Assembly (NCBI GenBank): GCA_039105265.1
Contig: JAPFFF010000001.1
Span: forward strand, 5,456,001 to 5,520,000
Source of the DNA: Tritrichomonas musculus
Taxonomy: Eukaryota; Parabasalia; Tritrichomonadida; Tritrichomonadidae
Length of the DNA stretch: 64,000 bases
Direction: 5' to 3'
Shown here: positions 30,218 through 39,800 of the stretch, in pieces
Layout of the letters: the number at the start of each line of letters is the position of its first letter
How positions within the stretch are numbered: the stretch's first letter is position 1
The notes under the pieces: generated by a model
The model's input: only the letters and a program-made list of their open reading frames with translations
Told to the model about the DNA's origin: nothing
Databases searched by the model: none
Position numbers and translations under genes: made by a program

Positions 30218-30986
30218 TTTAGAATTCTTCAAATGGGCAGAAATTAAAAAAAATCATTTCTTTTTAACTGATGAAATAAATATGTATAAAATAGAAATAT
30301 TTTATGGAAACATTAGCTCTATTCCATTTCAAAACATTCATAAAAAGTTAGAGCTATTTAATCTCATATTTGTTAGGTACTGAATGTTCATGGAAATGGA
30401 TCCTTTAATTAAGCTAATGTGATTTAGTATAATAAATCCACATTATGTTTAAAAGTATTCTTTTTATTGATTGATTTATCTTTTTAAGATTAAATTGAAG
30501 TTATCCATTTAGAAAATATATCAAAATAAAATAACAATGATTCGCGAATATTTTCTGTAAACTATTTACAACCATTTTATTGTCTTAAATACGGAAGTCT
30601 TTCAAAAAATTATTATAACTTATTAAGTTCAATTTTGTATGAAAAGTTTTAATATTCACTCAAAAATTCAAAATAAATATTCAATGCATAATTCTAGGGG
30701 ATGTAACTTTTTCAACCAATTCATAATTTTGAAACATAAAGTAATATAAAATATCTTAGAATTCAAAATGTAATACATTTAATAAAAAACTGAAATTAAG
30801 TCTTTAATATAAATATATACATTTTTGAATTGTTTTAATTTAATTTAAATAATAATTTATAGATTTAAAAGTAATTTTTTATTTTCTTTTTCTATATACG
30901 ATAAAAAAACAAATCGAAAATTGAGAGAATATCTCAAATTTATTCTGTGTATGAACGATTCAATTTTTTATCACTTTTATTTTTTC
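30218..30986. other. Intergenic stretch holding a second ADP-ribosylglycohydrolase 3' relic
   Basis: Around 30340-30450 (plus strand) the sequence follows the 3' end of the pseudogene at 28385-28487: ATCTCATATTTGTTAG against ATCTCATTTTTGTTAG, and ATCCTTTAATTAAG against ACCCTTTATTAAGG. The rest is AT-rich without genes. An Inr-like TCACTTTT occurs at 30971. Confidence 0.5.
30971..30978 (+). promoter_or_regulatory. Initiator-like TCACTTTT before the oxidoreductase gene
   Basis: TCACTTTT starts 16 bases before the preferred ATG at 30987 and fits the trichomonad Inr. If used, it would place the upstream in-frame ATG at 30951 outside the mRNA. Confidence 0.45.
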
Positions 30987-31973
30987 ATGGAAAAAAAGGA
31001 ATTGAACTGGGCAGTACTTGGGGTTGGTGTTATTGCTAATGAAATGGCCCAAGCTCTCTCAAAAATGGGGAAGCAGCTCTATTCGGTGGGGAACCGGACA
31101 CATGAAAAAGCCATATCCTTTGCAAAAAAGTATGGAGTTAAAAAAGTATATGACAAAATAGAAGATATGTTTTTAGATGAAAGCGTTGACATTATTTATA
31201 TCACTAGTCCGCACAACACGCATTTTCCGTTTATGAAGGAAGCCCTTGAGCATGGCAAACACATTTTGGTTGAAAAATCAATAACCTTAAACAGCCGCGA
31301 GTTAAGCGAAATGGTATCCCTAGCAAAAAAGAATCATTTGATAATTGCCGAAGCGATGACGATATGGCATATGCCACTTTATAAGAAATTGTGGGAAATA
31401 GTACACAACGGTGAATTTGGTAAGGTACAGATGATTACTGTGAATTTTGGTAGCTTCAAAGAATATAATATGCAAAATCGATTTTTCAATATGAATCTAG
31501 CTGGAGGTGCACTCTTGGATATCGGAGTATACGCTTTATCAATTGTTCGTAGTTTCATGAAGGATACCCCAGAAACAATCGCCAGTCAATGGCTTCCTTC
31601 ACCAACTGGATCTGATGAGCAAGCAACCATTCTTTTGAAGAACAACGCTTCACAAATGGCAACAGTTGCACTCTCTATGCATTCTAAACAGCCAAAAAGA
31701 GCGATGATCAGTTGTGAAAAAGCTTACATTGAAATAATGGAATTCCCTCGGGCTTCAAATGCAGTTATTGTTGATGCAGAAACTGGAGATAAAAAAGAAG
31801 TTGCAGCTGGAGAGACGGAAAACGCATTATATTATGAAATGATTGATATGGAAGAGGCTGTTCGTACTGGAAATGATTCAATGATGAAACTACCATTCTC
31901 AATAGATGTAATGAATATCATGACTGGACTAAGAAAGGAATGGGGAATGAAGTATCCTGGAGAAGAGTGGTAA
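30987..31973 (+). CDS. Gfo/Idh/MocA-family NAD(P)-dependent oxidoreductase
   Basis: 328 residues from the ATG at 30987 (MEKKELNWAVLGVGVIANEM), which puts the Rossmann beta strand and GxGxxA loop (VLGVGVIANE) at the very N-terminus as in the family. Other signatures are YITSPHNTHF, HILVEKSITLN (the EK motif carrying the catalytic lysine) and the C-terminal-domain motif GGALLDIGVYAL. Such enzymes oxidise or reduce sugars, inositols or dihydrodiols; the substrate cannot be read from the sequence. The coding region is clearly less AT-rich than most host genes nearby and the protein looks bacterial, suggesting lateral transfer, as is common for trichomonad metabolic genes. An Inr-like motif upstream suggests it has acquired a host promoter. 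Confidence 0.9.
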   Translation: MEKKELNWAVLGVGVIANEMAQALSKMGKQLYSVGNRTHEKAISFAKKYGVKKVYDKIEDMFLDESVDIIYITSPHNTHFPFMKEALEHGKHILVEKSITLNSRELSEMVSLAKKNHLIIAEAMTIWHMPLYKKLWEIVHNGEFGKVQMITVNFGSFKEYNMQNRFFNMNLAGGALLDIGVYALSIVRSFMKDTPETIASQWLPSPTGSDEQATILLKNNASQMATVALSMHSKQPKRAMISCEKAYIEIMEFPRASNAVIVDAETGDKKEVAAGETENALYYEMIDMEEAVRTGNDSMMKLPFSIDVMNIMTGLRKEWGMKYPGEEW

Positions 31974-32008
31974 AAATTATTATTTTTTTTTTAATAAAAT
32001 CAAAGGTT

Positions 32009-32125
32009 GAAAAATTTTAAACTCTCAGAAATATAAAATAATAAATCTCAGAAAAAGTTGGAAAATTTTAAACTCTCAGAAATATAAAATAATAAATCTC
32101 AGAAAAAGTTGGAAAAATTTTAAAC
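32009..32125 (+). repeat. Tandem repeat, 53-bp unit, about two copies
   Basis: A unit containing AAACTCTCAGAAATATAAAA and AATCTCAGAAAAAGTTGG occurs twice in a row with near identity, plus a partial third start. It lies between the oxidoreductase and the DUF3447-BspA gene. Confidence 0.75.
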
Positions 32126-32209
32126 ACTTTTTTTTTTTTCCATGGCATTAACAAAATTTACAGCAGATAACTATAAAATTTTGCCAATAAATAAATAATA
32201 TAAGATTCT

Positions 32210-34909
32210 ATGAATTGTAACAAGCAATCTTTCCAAGATAAAAGAAAAAACTATATGACAACGAGAATAGCCGATGAAAATCATTCGAACGATACCAATA
32301 ACATTGATCAATTAATAATCGCCACGAAGGAATTCAAAGAATATATTAGAAAAAAGGAAGAACTATATGATTCTTTTATTGTATTTATCGAAAATTCGGA
32401 AGAGAATGATATTCAAAATTTTATAGATATCATTAGTCAACAAAATCAAGATACAACCCGCGTTAAATATGACGAAATTCTCCAATTAATTGGAAGTATT
32501 TCGAATAATTGCCACCGTAATGAATCATTTTTAAAAAATCTTTACCAAATTATCGATCATTGTAAAGATCAAATCAAACAGACTTTTTCAAATAAAGAAA
32601 TATTCAACATATTTGAAAACAACAAAAAAATGCTTCTTTTTCTTTTTCAAAAAGAAATCATAACAATTGATGACGACATTTATAACGAACTCCTTCAAAA
32701 AAATGAAGCAAATGGAAACCGTTATTCTCACTTTTTCTATCCAGAACTCAAAAAGTTTAAAGGTGATAAAGAAGTCAAAAATATCAAGAAAGAACTTATT
32801 GATATAGATAAAAACATTTTCGAACTTTTTGAAGAAAACCGTGATAAAGGAGAAAATGACTCATTTATTTGTTCACTTATTCGTGAAGATTCTGTTGAAG
32901 AATTTATTGAACACGTCAATCGAATGAATATTTCATTAAGAAGTCATGTGAGTAATTCAATTTTTGAAACAAATTCTTTTTTAATTGAAAACAATAATAC
33001 AACGTTGATTGAATATTCGGCTTTCTTTGGTGCAATTAAAATCTTTCAATATTTGAGATTGAATGACATTGAATTAGAACCTTCTTTATGGCTTTATGCA
33101 ATTCATTCTCGAAATGCAGAATTAATTCATCTTCTTGAGTCATATCAAGTTTTTCCACCGGACAAAAATTATGTAAAATGTATGTGCGAAGCAATTAAAT
33201 GCCATCATAATGAGATTGCAGATTACATTGAAAACAACATGATAACAGAAAACGATGAAATAAGAAAAAATGAAGAAGTTATAACTACGATTTTGAAAAA
33301 CCACAATTATGCTTATTTGGCATTAAATTTTGAAGACAGTAACACATTTTTTTATTTGTGGAACTATGGTTATCATACACTTGTCAAGCTTTTTTTGATA
33401 ACGAGAAAAGAATATTATGAAAAAGTTACACTTGAAACAATGAATGATAGTAATCCTGTTAAATTATTCTTGAAAAAATGTATTAAAAAGATTACATTTA
33501 ATACAACCAATACAATTGTCACATTACAAGAAGCGGCAAATAAAGATCAAATTGATATTATTTATTATTTATTATATTGTAAAAAGTGTGTTCCTAATTT
33601 TTGCTTCTATAAAAACACAGTATTGCAGAAAATAGTAATTCCTTCTTCTGTAGTCTCAATAAGAAATGGTGCTTTCAATCAATGTACATCATTAAAGCAA
33701 ATCATAATTCCTTCTTCAGTAACTTCAATTGGAAATTGTACTTTCAGTGGATGTTCATCATTGACAGAAATTGAAATTCCTTCTTCAGTAACTTCAATTG
33801 GAAATTATGCTTTCAGTGGATGTTCATCATTGACAGAAATTGAAATTCCTTCTTCAGTAACTTCAATTGGAAATTATGCTTTCAGTGGATGTTCATCATT
33901 GACAGAAATTGAAATCCCTTCTTCAGTAACTTCAATTGGAAATTATGCTTTCTTTGAATGCTATTCATTGAGAGTAATCGTAATTCCTTCTTCTGTAACT
34001 TCTATTGGAAATAATGCTTTTTGGGGAATAAATTCATTGATAATTATGGGAAGCATAGAAAATATTTTACCCGAAATGTTCCTTAGATGTTTTTCTTTGG
34101 AAAATATTACAATTCCTTCTTCTGTAATTTCAATTGAATGTTATGCTTTCAGTTGCTGCTTGCATTTGAAAACAGTTACAGTTCCTTTTTCTGTGATATT
34201 AATTGATGATTTTGCTTTTAGCAAATGTTTGTCATTGAGAAAAATCAAAATTCCTTCTTCTGTAGAATTTATTGGAAACTATGCTTTTTTTGAATGTTCA
34301 TCATTGACACAAATCAATCTCCCTTTTTCTGTAAATTCAATTGGAAGTTATGCTTTTTGTGGCTGCAAATCTTTGGAAGAAATAATAATTCCTTTTTCTG
34401 TAGTATCAATTGGTGATCATGCTTTCGATAGATGTTCTTCAGTGACATATATTGAAATCCCTTCTTTAATAGAATCAATTGGGAATTATGTTTTTAATGA
34501 ATGTTCATCATTGATAAATATTGAAATCCCTCCTTCTGTAATTTCAATTGGAAATTATGCTTTTAGTGGCTGCAAATCTTTGAGAAGTATTAAAATTCCT
34601 TTTTCAGTAGTATCAATTGGTAATTATGCTTTTAATAAATGTTCATCACTTTTACAAATTGAAATTCCTGTTTCATTAAAATCAATTGGAAACTATGCTT
34701 TTAGTGACTGCCGTTCTTTGAAAACAATTGAAATTCCTTTTTCTGTAGAATCAATTGGAAACTACGCTTTCAGAGGATGTTCTTCGTTGTCAAAGTTCAC
34801 AATTCCTCCTTCTGTATCTTCAATTGGAAATAATGTTTTCGATAAATGCTCACCTTCTCTACAAAAATCATTTAAATCTTTTCTAGATTCACGTGAAAAA
34901 TGTATTTAA
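32210..34909 (+). CDS. DUF3447/ankyrin-like N-terminus fused to a BspA-like LRR array, 899 aa
   Basis: Residues 1-200 are helical and charged. Residues of about 225-345 carry the trichomonad DUF3447/ankyrin-type block (IFETNSFLIENNNTTLIEYS; AFFGAIKIFQYLRLNDIELE; HSRNAELIHLLESYQ; CHHNEIADYI), also found in the gene at 49989. From residue 470 to the end runs a solenoid of about 17 LRR_5 units of 23 residues (SIGNYAFSGCSSLTEIEIPS type). Three units at 33706-33912 are almost identical in DNA, showing recent amplification. No signal peptide is seen, so it is probably an intracellular scaffold. After the stop, 27 in-frame codons stay open (DQHPVTHRPVNSSIKKLLND, then NVKMSKQ), so the stop may be a recent gain or the tail a relic. 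Confidence 0.85.
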   Translation: MNCNKQSFQDKRKNYMTTRIADENHSNDTNNIDQLIIATKEFKEYIRKKEELYDSFIVFIENSEENDIQNFIDIISQQNQDTTRVKYDEILQLIGSISNNCHRNESFLKNLYQIIDHCKDQIKQTFSNKEIFNIFENNKKMLLFLFQKEIITIDDDIYNELLQKNEANGNRYSHFFYPELKKFKGDKEVKNIKKELIDIDKNIFELFEENRDKGENDSFICSLIREDSVEEFIEHVNRMNISLRSHVSNSIFETNSFLIENNNTTLIEYSAFFGAIKIFQYLRLNDIELEPSLWLYAIHSRNAELIHLLESYQVFPPDKNYVKCMCEAIKCHHNEIADYIENNMITENDEIRKNEEVITTILKNHNYAYLALNFEDSNTFFYLWNYGYHTLVKLFLITRKEYYEKVTLETMNDSNPVKLFLKKCIKKITFNTTNTIVTLQEAANKDQIDIIYYLLYCKKCVPNFCFYKNTVLQKIVIPSSVVSIRNGAFNQCTSLKQIIIPSSVTSIGNCTFSGCSSLTEIEIPSSVTSIGNYAFSGCSSLTEIEIPSSVTSIGNYAFSGCSSLTEIEIPSSVTSIGNYAFFECYSLRVIVIPSSVTSIGNNAFWGINSLIIMGSIENILPEMFLRCFSLENITIPSSVISIECYAFSCCLHLKTVTVPFSVILIDDFAFSKCLSLRKIKIPSSVEFIGNYAFFECSSLTQINLPFSVNSIGSYAFCGCKSLEEIIIPFSVVSIGDHAFDRCSSVTYIEIPSLIESIGNYVFNECSSLINIEIPPSVISIGNYAFSGCKSLRSIKIPFSVVSIGNYAFNKCSSLLQIEIPVSLKSIGNYAFSDCRSLKTIEIPFSVESIGNYAFRGCSSLSKFTIPPSVSSIGNNVFDKCSPSLQKSFKSFLDSREKCI
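33706..33912 (+). repeat. Three near-identical 69-bp units in the LRR array
   Basis: Units begin at 33706, 33775 and 33844, each starting AATTCCTTCTTCAGTAACTT. They encode one 23-residue LRR each and differ at only one or two bases; neighbouring units are clearly diverged. Confidence 0.9.
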
Positions 34910-34912
34910 GAT

Positions 34913-35503
34913 CAGCATCCAGTTACTCATCGACCTGTAAATTCTTCAATAAAAAAGCTTTTAAATGATAATGTAAAGATGTCAAAACAATAAGCAATGC
35001 TTTTGGTTAGAGTCTTGCTATTCTTTTGATTATTATTTTTTTATTTGAAAGTAAGCATAAAAGACTCTTTTATGATCTTTATTATCATGTCTCATTTTTT
35101 TTAAAAAATAATTATTAATTATATTATTTATTTAATGCTTTGATTTTTATCATAAAAATAGTAATGTTTTATAAATATTCATTTTTAAACAGTATATATA
35201 TGTTTGTCAACTTGACAAATTGATTTTTTTACCTAATAATATAAATGCATTTGAAATGATTTCAAAATTTAAATAATTCATTTGAAATTGTATTATAAAA
35301 TTATTTAACAGTTCGTATCGATTTTAATTTTCAATTAGATTATGTTTATCACGACAAATTCACAGGAAAAATCATGAAAAACAGATTCCTCAAAACATGT
35401 TCATTCTTTGATGACCAAGATTTCAAAGAATATAATTCAGAACCATATAACTTTGATAAAAAAAATTGATATAATTGTGACTCCCATAAATTTCTATTTT
35501 AAG
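34913..35503. other. Intergenic stretch, AT-rich
   Basis: Apart from the short open tail just after the DUF3447-BspA stop (to 34993), no coding signal was seen. 35340-35500 may hold more upstream sequence of the following pseudogene, but no convincing frame. Confidence 0.45.
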
Positions 35504-36475
35504 ATGAAGAACACAGCAAATTACACAATAGTACATTATAATAATGTAAGCGAGTTTTAATATCACACTTTTAAAGATGTATTTGAAATTTTAGTTTTTA
35601 AAAATGATTCAATAAATATTACAACTAGTAATGATTGTAAACAAAGAAATGGTGAATTAAGATTATTTGCTAGATTAAAAGGAAGACCAGACACAGCTTT
35701 TCCTCTTTTTGGGAAATGTAAAAAGAATATTATTAAATATGACCCATTAAGTTTTTTTGAAAAGAATAATAAATTTATTTCTTGGTTTGAAGGATTTTTA
35801 GAAGTTCAAGACCAAAACCAATTCCTACTCGTTTTTGAAGGAGATCGTTTAGTTTGTAAAAATGAAAGTTTGACAAATATCAATTTTTCATATTTAATTT
35901 AGTTTTTGGCAAATAAATATGAAAAAATACAATATCATGTACTCATACGTGCAATCGAAGAATTTACAAATTCAAAATCTTTTGGGGAGAAATATAAAAA
36001 ATTCATAATGAAATCTTTTGCATTAAGAACTAAAATAATTGCTTTAATTGGCTGTATATTTGAGTTAATGATTATTCAATATGATGATTTAGCTGATTGC
36101 AGCTTTATTGTTGATTTTCCTTATCAATTCATAATTGATGAGCAAAAGAAATTAATACAAAAGTCAGGAATTGATAAATCAAATATGAATATGAAAAATA
36201 CAATTGATAAATTGCCAAATTTTGTAGATTATAACAAATCAAAATTAGATGAGTTCAAAAAAAAAGGATTTGTGATTTCAAAAAATATAAAATGGACGAT
36301 TAAAAACAAATTTGAAGCAATTTCAGAAGAAGAATACAACAAAGAAGCAAGAAACATAGAAAAGTATTCTAATGTGGAGTTTAATCTAGATATCTCAGAC
36401 CAATTCAAAGCAACAAATGCTTCATTTGAAAACTTAAGAGCAATTGGTGATTTTATTATTAAACCTAAGGAGTAA
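35504..36475 (+). pseudogene. Unrecognised gene with two in-frame stops (324 codons)
   Basis: One reading frame from the ATG at 35504 to the stop at 36475 is protein-like throughout but is cut by TAA at 35558 and TAG near 35899, with no frame change. Segments include LFARLKGRPDTAFPLFGKC, KFISWFEGFLEVQDQNQFLL and, after the second stop, IQYHVLIRAIEEFTNSKSFG, KKFIMKSFALRTKIIALIGC and SDQFKATNASFENLRAIGDF. The last 189 codons have no ATG near their start, which supports a single interrupted gene rather than two. Family not recognised. Confidence 0.6.
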
Positions 36476-36874
36476 TTTTCTTTTATTATTCAATAAAACG
36501 ATTTATATTAACCAAATATTTTTTTCTTTCGAATTTTAGAAATTTACTTGCAGAAAAAAATCTGGTATTAATTTGTCCTATCATGCAAAAAGCATCAAAT
36601 CATAAAAAAAAATTATAATATTCTTAATATCATTATTATTCTTTAACTTGATAATTAATTAAATGATAACATAAATCAAGAGTAATCTTGATCTAAATAA
36701 AATTAATTATCAAAGTTCAACTCTGAAATGATATAAATAAATTGTTTGAATGAACTATTGTAACAATTGTATTGAATAAATTAACTAGACGGTTTTTTAA
36801 CTGAAAAAAGTTTTAATTCAATTTAATTTTTCAGTTATATGTTCTAACTTTTTAAATACTTATCAAATTCTAAT
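36476..36874. other. Intergenic stretch, AT-rich
   Basis: No gene or clear motif; it precedes the large ankyrin gene. TATCAAATTC at 36861 is a weak Inr candidate 14 bases before the ATG. Confidence 0.45.
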
Positions 36875-39800
36875 ATGTGGGGTTTCGGGTTTACAGGTCC
36901 AAATAGTTTTTCAATAGGATTCACCATCAATGAAAAGGTTTCAAAGGAAGAACAGCATGAAATTTCTTTATTTGATCTCAAATTTGACCCATTCTTATAT
37001 CTTTCGAAGTCTTTTAAAATAACTACGTCAAAGCGATCATATAATTTTAATACCAATATAATTAAACAATCAAGCTCAGTTTTATCTTCAATGATTGATA
37101 GCGATTCAAATTATTCTGAATTTAAGTTTAATAAATCTGATGATTACAATACGATGGAAAAAATCGAAAATCTTTATTCAGGGAAAAAAGTTATCATTTA
37201 TAAATATGAATATAGTTTTCTCCAAACATTTGTAGATATTTTGAAAATAAATAATTTTCCATCTTTTGATAGAGAGAATGAAAAATTTGTTTTATCAATA
37301 AGTAACTATTCCTTTATTTCTTTTTTCAGATGTAATTATTTAATATATAAAATTTCAACAAAAAAAGATATTTACAGCTGCAGCACTATTGGCATAAAAT
37401 CGTCAAGGGTTTGTAATATGACATTTGCATTAAACTATACCTATGATTTCCCAGATGAAAATAATGAATTTTCAACAATTCGTGATTTTTTCAATTTTCA
37501 GCCAATCAAGATTACTACACAAAATGTCGCTGTTCTCAAAAAGATATCAGAAGATTTAAAAATAAATTGTCTTTTGGAAAAAATTAATGAATTTAATAAT
37601 TATTATGAATTTTCAGTTCAATGCCTGAATAATAAAAAAGAAAGAATTGAAAAAGTTGAAGAACTTTTTCAATACTTATTTAATAGACAACATTCTAGTG
37701 CAGAGTCGGTCAAAGATAAATTGGTTGATTCGATTTGGTCTCATTCGGAAGACAATGTTAAAGAAATGGTTGCTTGCATCATTCATGTTATTAATATTGA
37801 CACCCGCTTGCATCCATTTCTAATGAGTTTAATTGAATTGCTTGACAATAGCAAATCAGATGATAATGACCTCAAATTATTGATTCCATTTTTAGTTCAA
37901 AAATTGATGAATGATATTGGAAGCAGCATGACTAACTGTGCATTCATTTATAAATTGTCACAAAAAGGATTCATTTCAAGAGAAGAAATTGCTGAAGTCA
38001 TTTATCAGAGGCTCTCATTTGAGGATGAATCACTTCAAAAAGATAAAGACCTAGAACCTTTCAATTTTGTAAACAAATATTTGATTAAAATAGAGAAAAT
38101 ATTTGATTTTGACAGTAGAAATAATGCATTACTTTGGTTTTGCCCGGAATTAATGGAAATAAAACATATGCAATTGGCTATCATTCGTCGTAAAATTAAT
38201 TCCGTCATTAATAATGCTTTTTTTAGTAAGTATTTTCCATCAGACCCTAGCAAATTCAAAGAAATGAGAGATAGTGGTGAACCTGATGATAAACTTACAT
38301 TAGCAATAAGACACGATGATGTTGATGAATTAAAATCAAGTTTGACTGATTCTCCTAATATTTCTCAAATTGTTCCGTTTAATCTTTTTGAGTCATTTGT
38401 TAATAATGGGAGAACGAATCTTCTTAATTATGCAGCTGCTTATGGATCAATAAAGTGTTTCAAATATTTATTAGATAACAAAGCAGAGATTCTTAATAAT
38501 ACATTCACTTATGCTGTTTTCGGTGAAAATAAAGAAATAATGGAATTAGTGAATCAAAGTTTTCAGCCACAACAGTCATCAACTTGGTGGGGTTCAAGTT
38601 CTTCAAGATCAACAAACATTAATCTAACAAAAGGTTTGAAAACTAGTACTGACAATGGTTTTAACAGATTTATTTTACCTAAACTTTCAATTGAGACAAG
38701 TGGAAAGTTCTACAATTCTGTTTTTTCGAGACAAGAATCTTCATCATTTTCTTTTGGGTCGAATGTAATACATCCACTTGTTCCAACGATTATGAAACAT
38801 AATGATGATCTTTTTAAATGCATCTTAGTTAATACATGCAATTCATCGAATTTTGATGATACCAAATTATTTTTGTTTTTGTTTGAAGAATGTAACATTT
38901 CATTAATCGATTTTTTGATTAAAAGTGGATTGTATATGAACATTTTGACAAATAAAGAAATAATGGATATCATTAAAGTATCTGCCAGATCAGGCTTTTA
39001 TACATTGACTGAATTAATATTTAGTCTCGTATTCAATGTTTATAAACGAGCACTGATAAATAATCCATTAGAAGTTGTTGATTTTGAAGATTCTGTTTCA
39101 TTTGGAAACCTTTCAATTTTTAAATTATATGCATCTTTAAATATAAACGATCTATATTTTAAAGATATTTTTGCAATTTCATTAATTCATGAAGACACAA
39201 GTATCATTGAATACTCATTAATGTACCCGTTTATACAGCATTACCACTTTTCAATAGAAGATGTTAAGGACCTTATAAAACTATCAATATATAAGAAGGG
39301 AACAGGTATCTTCGAATATCTGACACAAAGACTTGGCAACCAAATAATAGTCGATGATTGTCCGAAAAAGTCAGATGATTCATTTCTATCTTTTGCTTGC
39401 ACATTTAACAATATTAAAGCGTGCAAAACAATTACAGATTTAATTGTTGAGAAAAAATTGAAAATTGATTTTACAGTTCCATTTATCAATGCTGCACGTC
39501 AAGGATTTGTTGAAATATGCCAATATTTGGTCGATAAGAAAGTTTTTATTGATTTTCAAAAGGTTATTGACAAAAAATCTGATCTTTTAACGATAAATAA
39601 ATCAATATTTGAAATGCTTTATAGTATTGCAGATGAAGAGACAAAAAATGAATTTCTTGAGAGCTTTTTATATGAATCAATGAAAAACAAAAACAAAGAT
39701 GTTGTTGAATTTATTTTGAAAAGCAATGTTCCTTATGATAATTTGCTTATTGAAGCTGTTACATTGGATAACATTGAAATGGTTGAACTTGTCCTCGCTC

